From: DATKXO01 sp035528995
GTDB lineage: Bacteria > Planctomycetota > Phycisphaerae > UBA1845
DNA length: 14,663 nucleotides
Reading direction: 5' to 3'
Assembly (NCBI GenBank): GCA_035528995.1
Contig: DATKXO010000129.1
Location: 1 to 14,663, forward strand
This document shows positions 14,574 through 14,663 of the stretch, piece by piece. The first letter of the stretch is position 1. Every line of letters starts with the position of its first letter. Under the pieces are notes generated by a model. It had not been told where the DNA came from. It made no database searches and was given only the letters and a program-made list of their open reading frames with translations. Position numbers and translations under genes: made by a program.

Positions 14574-14663
14574 ATGAATCAGGCGATCGGCCAGCTTCGA
14601 TCCGCCAAGACCGCGGACACCGTCCTGCGAGAAGCCCGGGCCGTCCTGGACTGGGCCAAAGAC
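14574..14663 (+). CDS. N-terminal fragment of an unrecognised protein
   Basis: An ATG at 14574 opens a frame that stays open to the last base (30 codons, beginning MNQAIGQLRSAK and rich in Ala, Arg and Leu). It has no signal peptide, so the protein is likely cytoplasmic with a helical start. The ribosome site is weak (GGGAA about 9 bases before the ATG). It is supported by a plausible promoter upstream, its divergent position and G/C-biased third positions; the function cannot be inferred from this fragment. Confidence 0.5.
   Translation, partial: MNQAIGQLRSAKTADTVLREARAVLDWAKD

Overview
The window is GC-rich with strong G/C preference at third codon positions. That bias produces very long antisense open frames that I treat as shadows. 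Exported lipoproteins, Ig-like and calcium-loop surface proteins, and a C-terminal tail of the form Cys-Gly-hydrophobic stretch-Lys-Leu-Arg-Arg suggest a Gram-negative-type didermic bacterium. A Planctomycetota lineage (Phycisphaerae-like) would fit best, but this is inference from style and no marker gene is present.

Left part, plus strand (1-6211): three genes for exported or surface proteins. The first is the 3' end of an unrecognised gene whose opening residues resemble the end of a FecR-type domain. The second is a 1261-residue lipoprotein built from about ten Ig-like/SprB-like repeats. The third is a secreted protein with thrombospondin-type-3-like calcium loops and a C-terminal membrane or sorting tail. 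Gaps between the three are 76 bp each, so they may be co-transcribed as a cell-surface cluster.

Middle part, minus strand (13423 down to 6269): a heavy-metal efflux operon of the CzcCBA/CusCBA type, convergent with the surface cluster. In transcription order it holds a small secreted His/Cys/Asp-rich protein, an outer-membrane factor lipoprotein (CzcC-like), a 53-residue lipoprotein hidden between the larger genes and coupled by an ATGA overlap, a membrane fusion protein (CzcB-like) with an exceptional His-rich N-terminal stretch and a Cys insertion, and the RND pump (CzcA-like). The pump lacks the three cleft methionines of CusA, so Zn/Co/Cd/Ni-like divalent cations are more likely than Cu/Ag. 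Most of the exported soluble or anchored parts carry extra His or Cys, which suggests periplasmic metal capture feeding the pump. No regulator is visible in the window.

Right part: a class II (c'/c-556-like) cytochrome gene on the minus strand, with its own plausible promoter, lies upstream of the efflux operon. Between them is a 127-bp element with perfect 14-bp terminal inverted repeats, resembling a MITE, which overlaps the cytochrome stop codon. At the far right a divergent plus-strand gene begins at 14574 and runs off the window; its product is not recognisable from 30 residues.

The most unusual material is the set of accessory small exported proteins and metal-binding insertions around the efflux pump, and the inverted-repeat element placed just upstream of it. 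No CRISPR array, tRNA, rRNA or transposase gene was seen.
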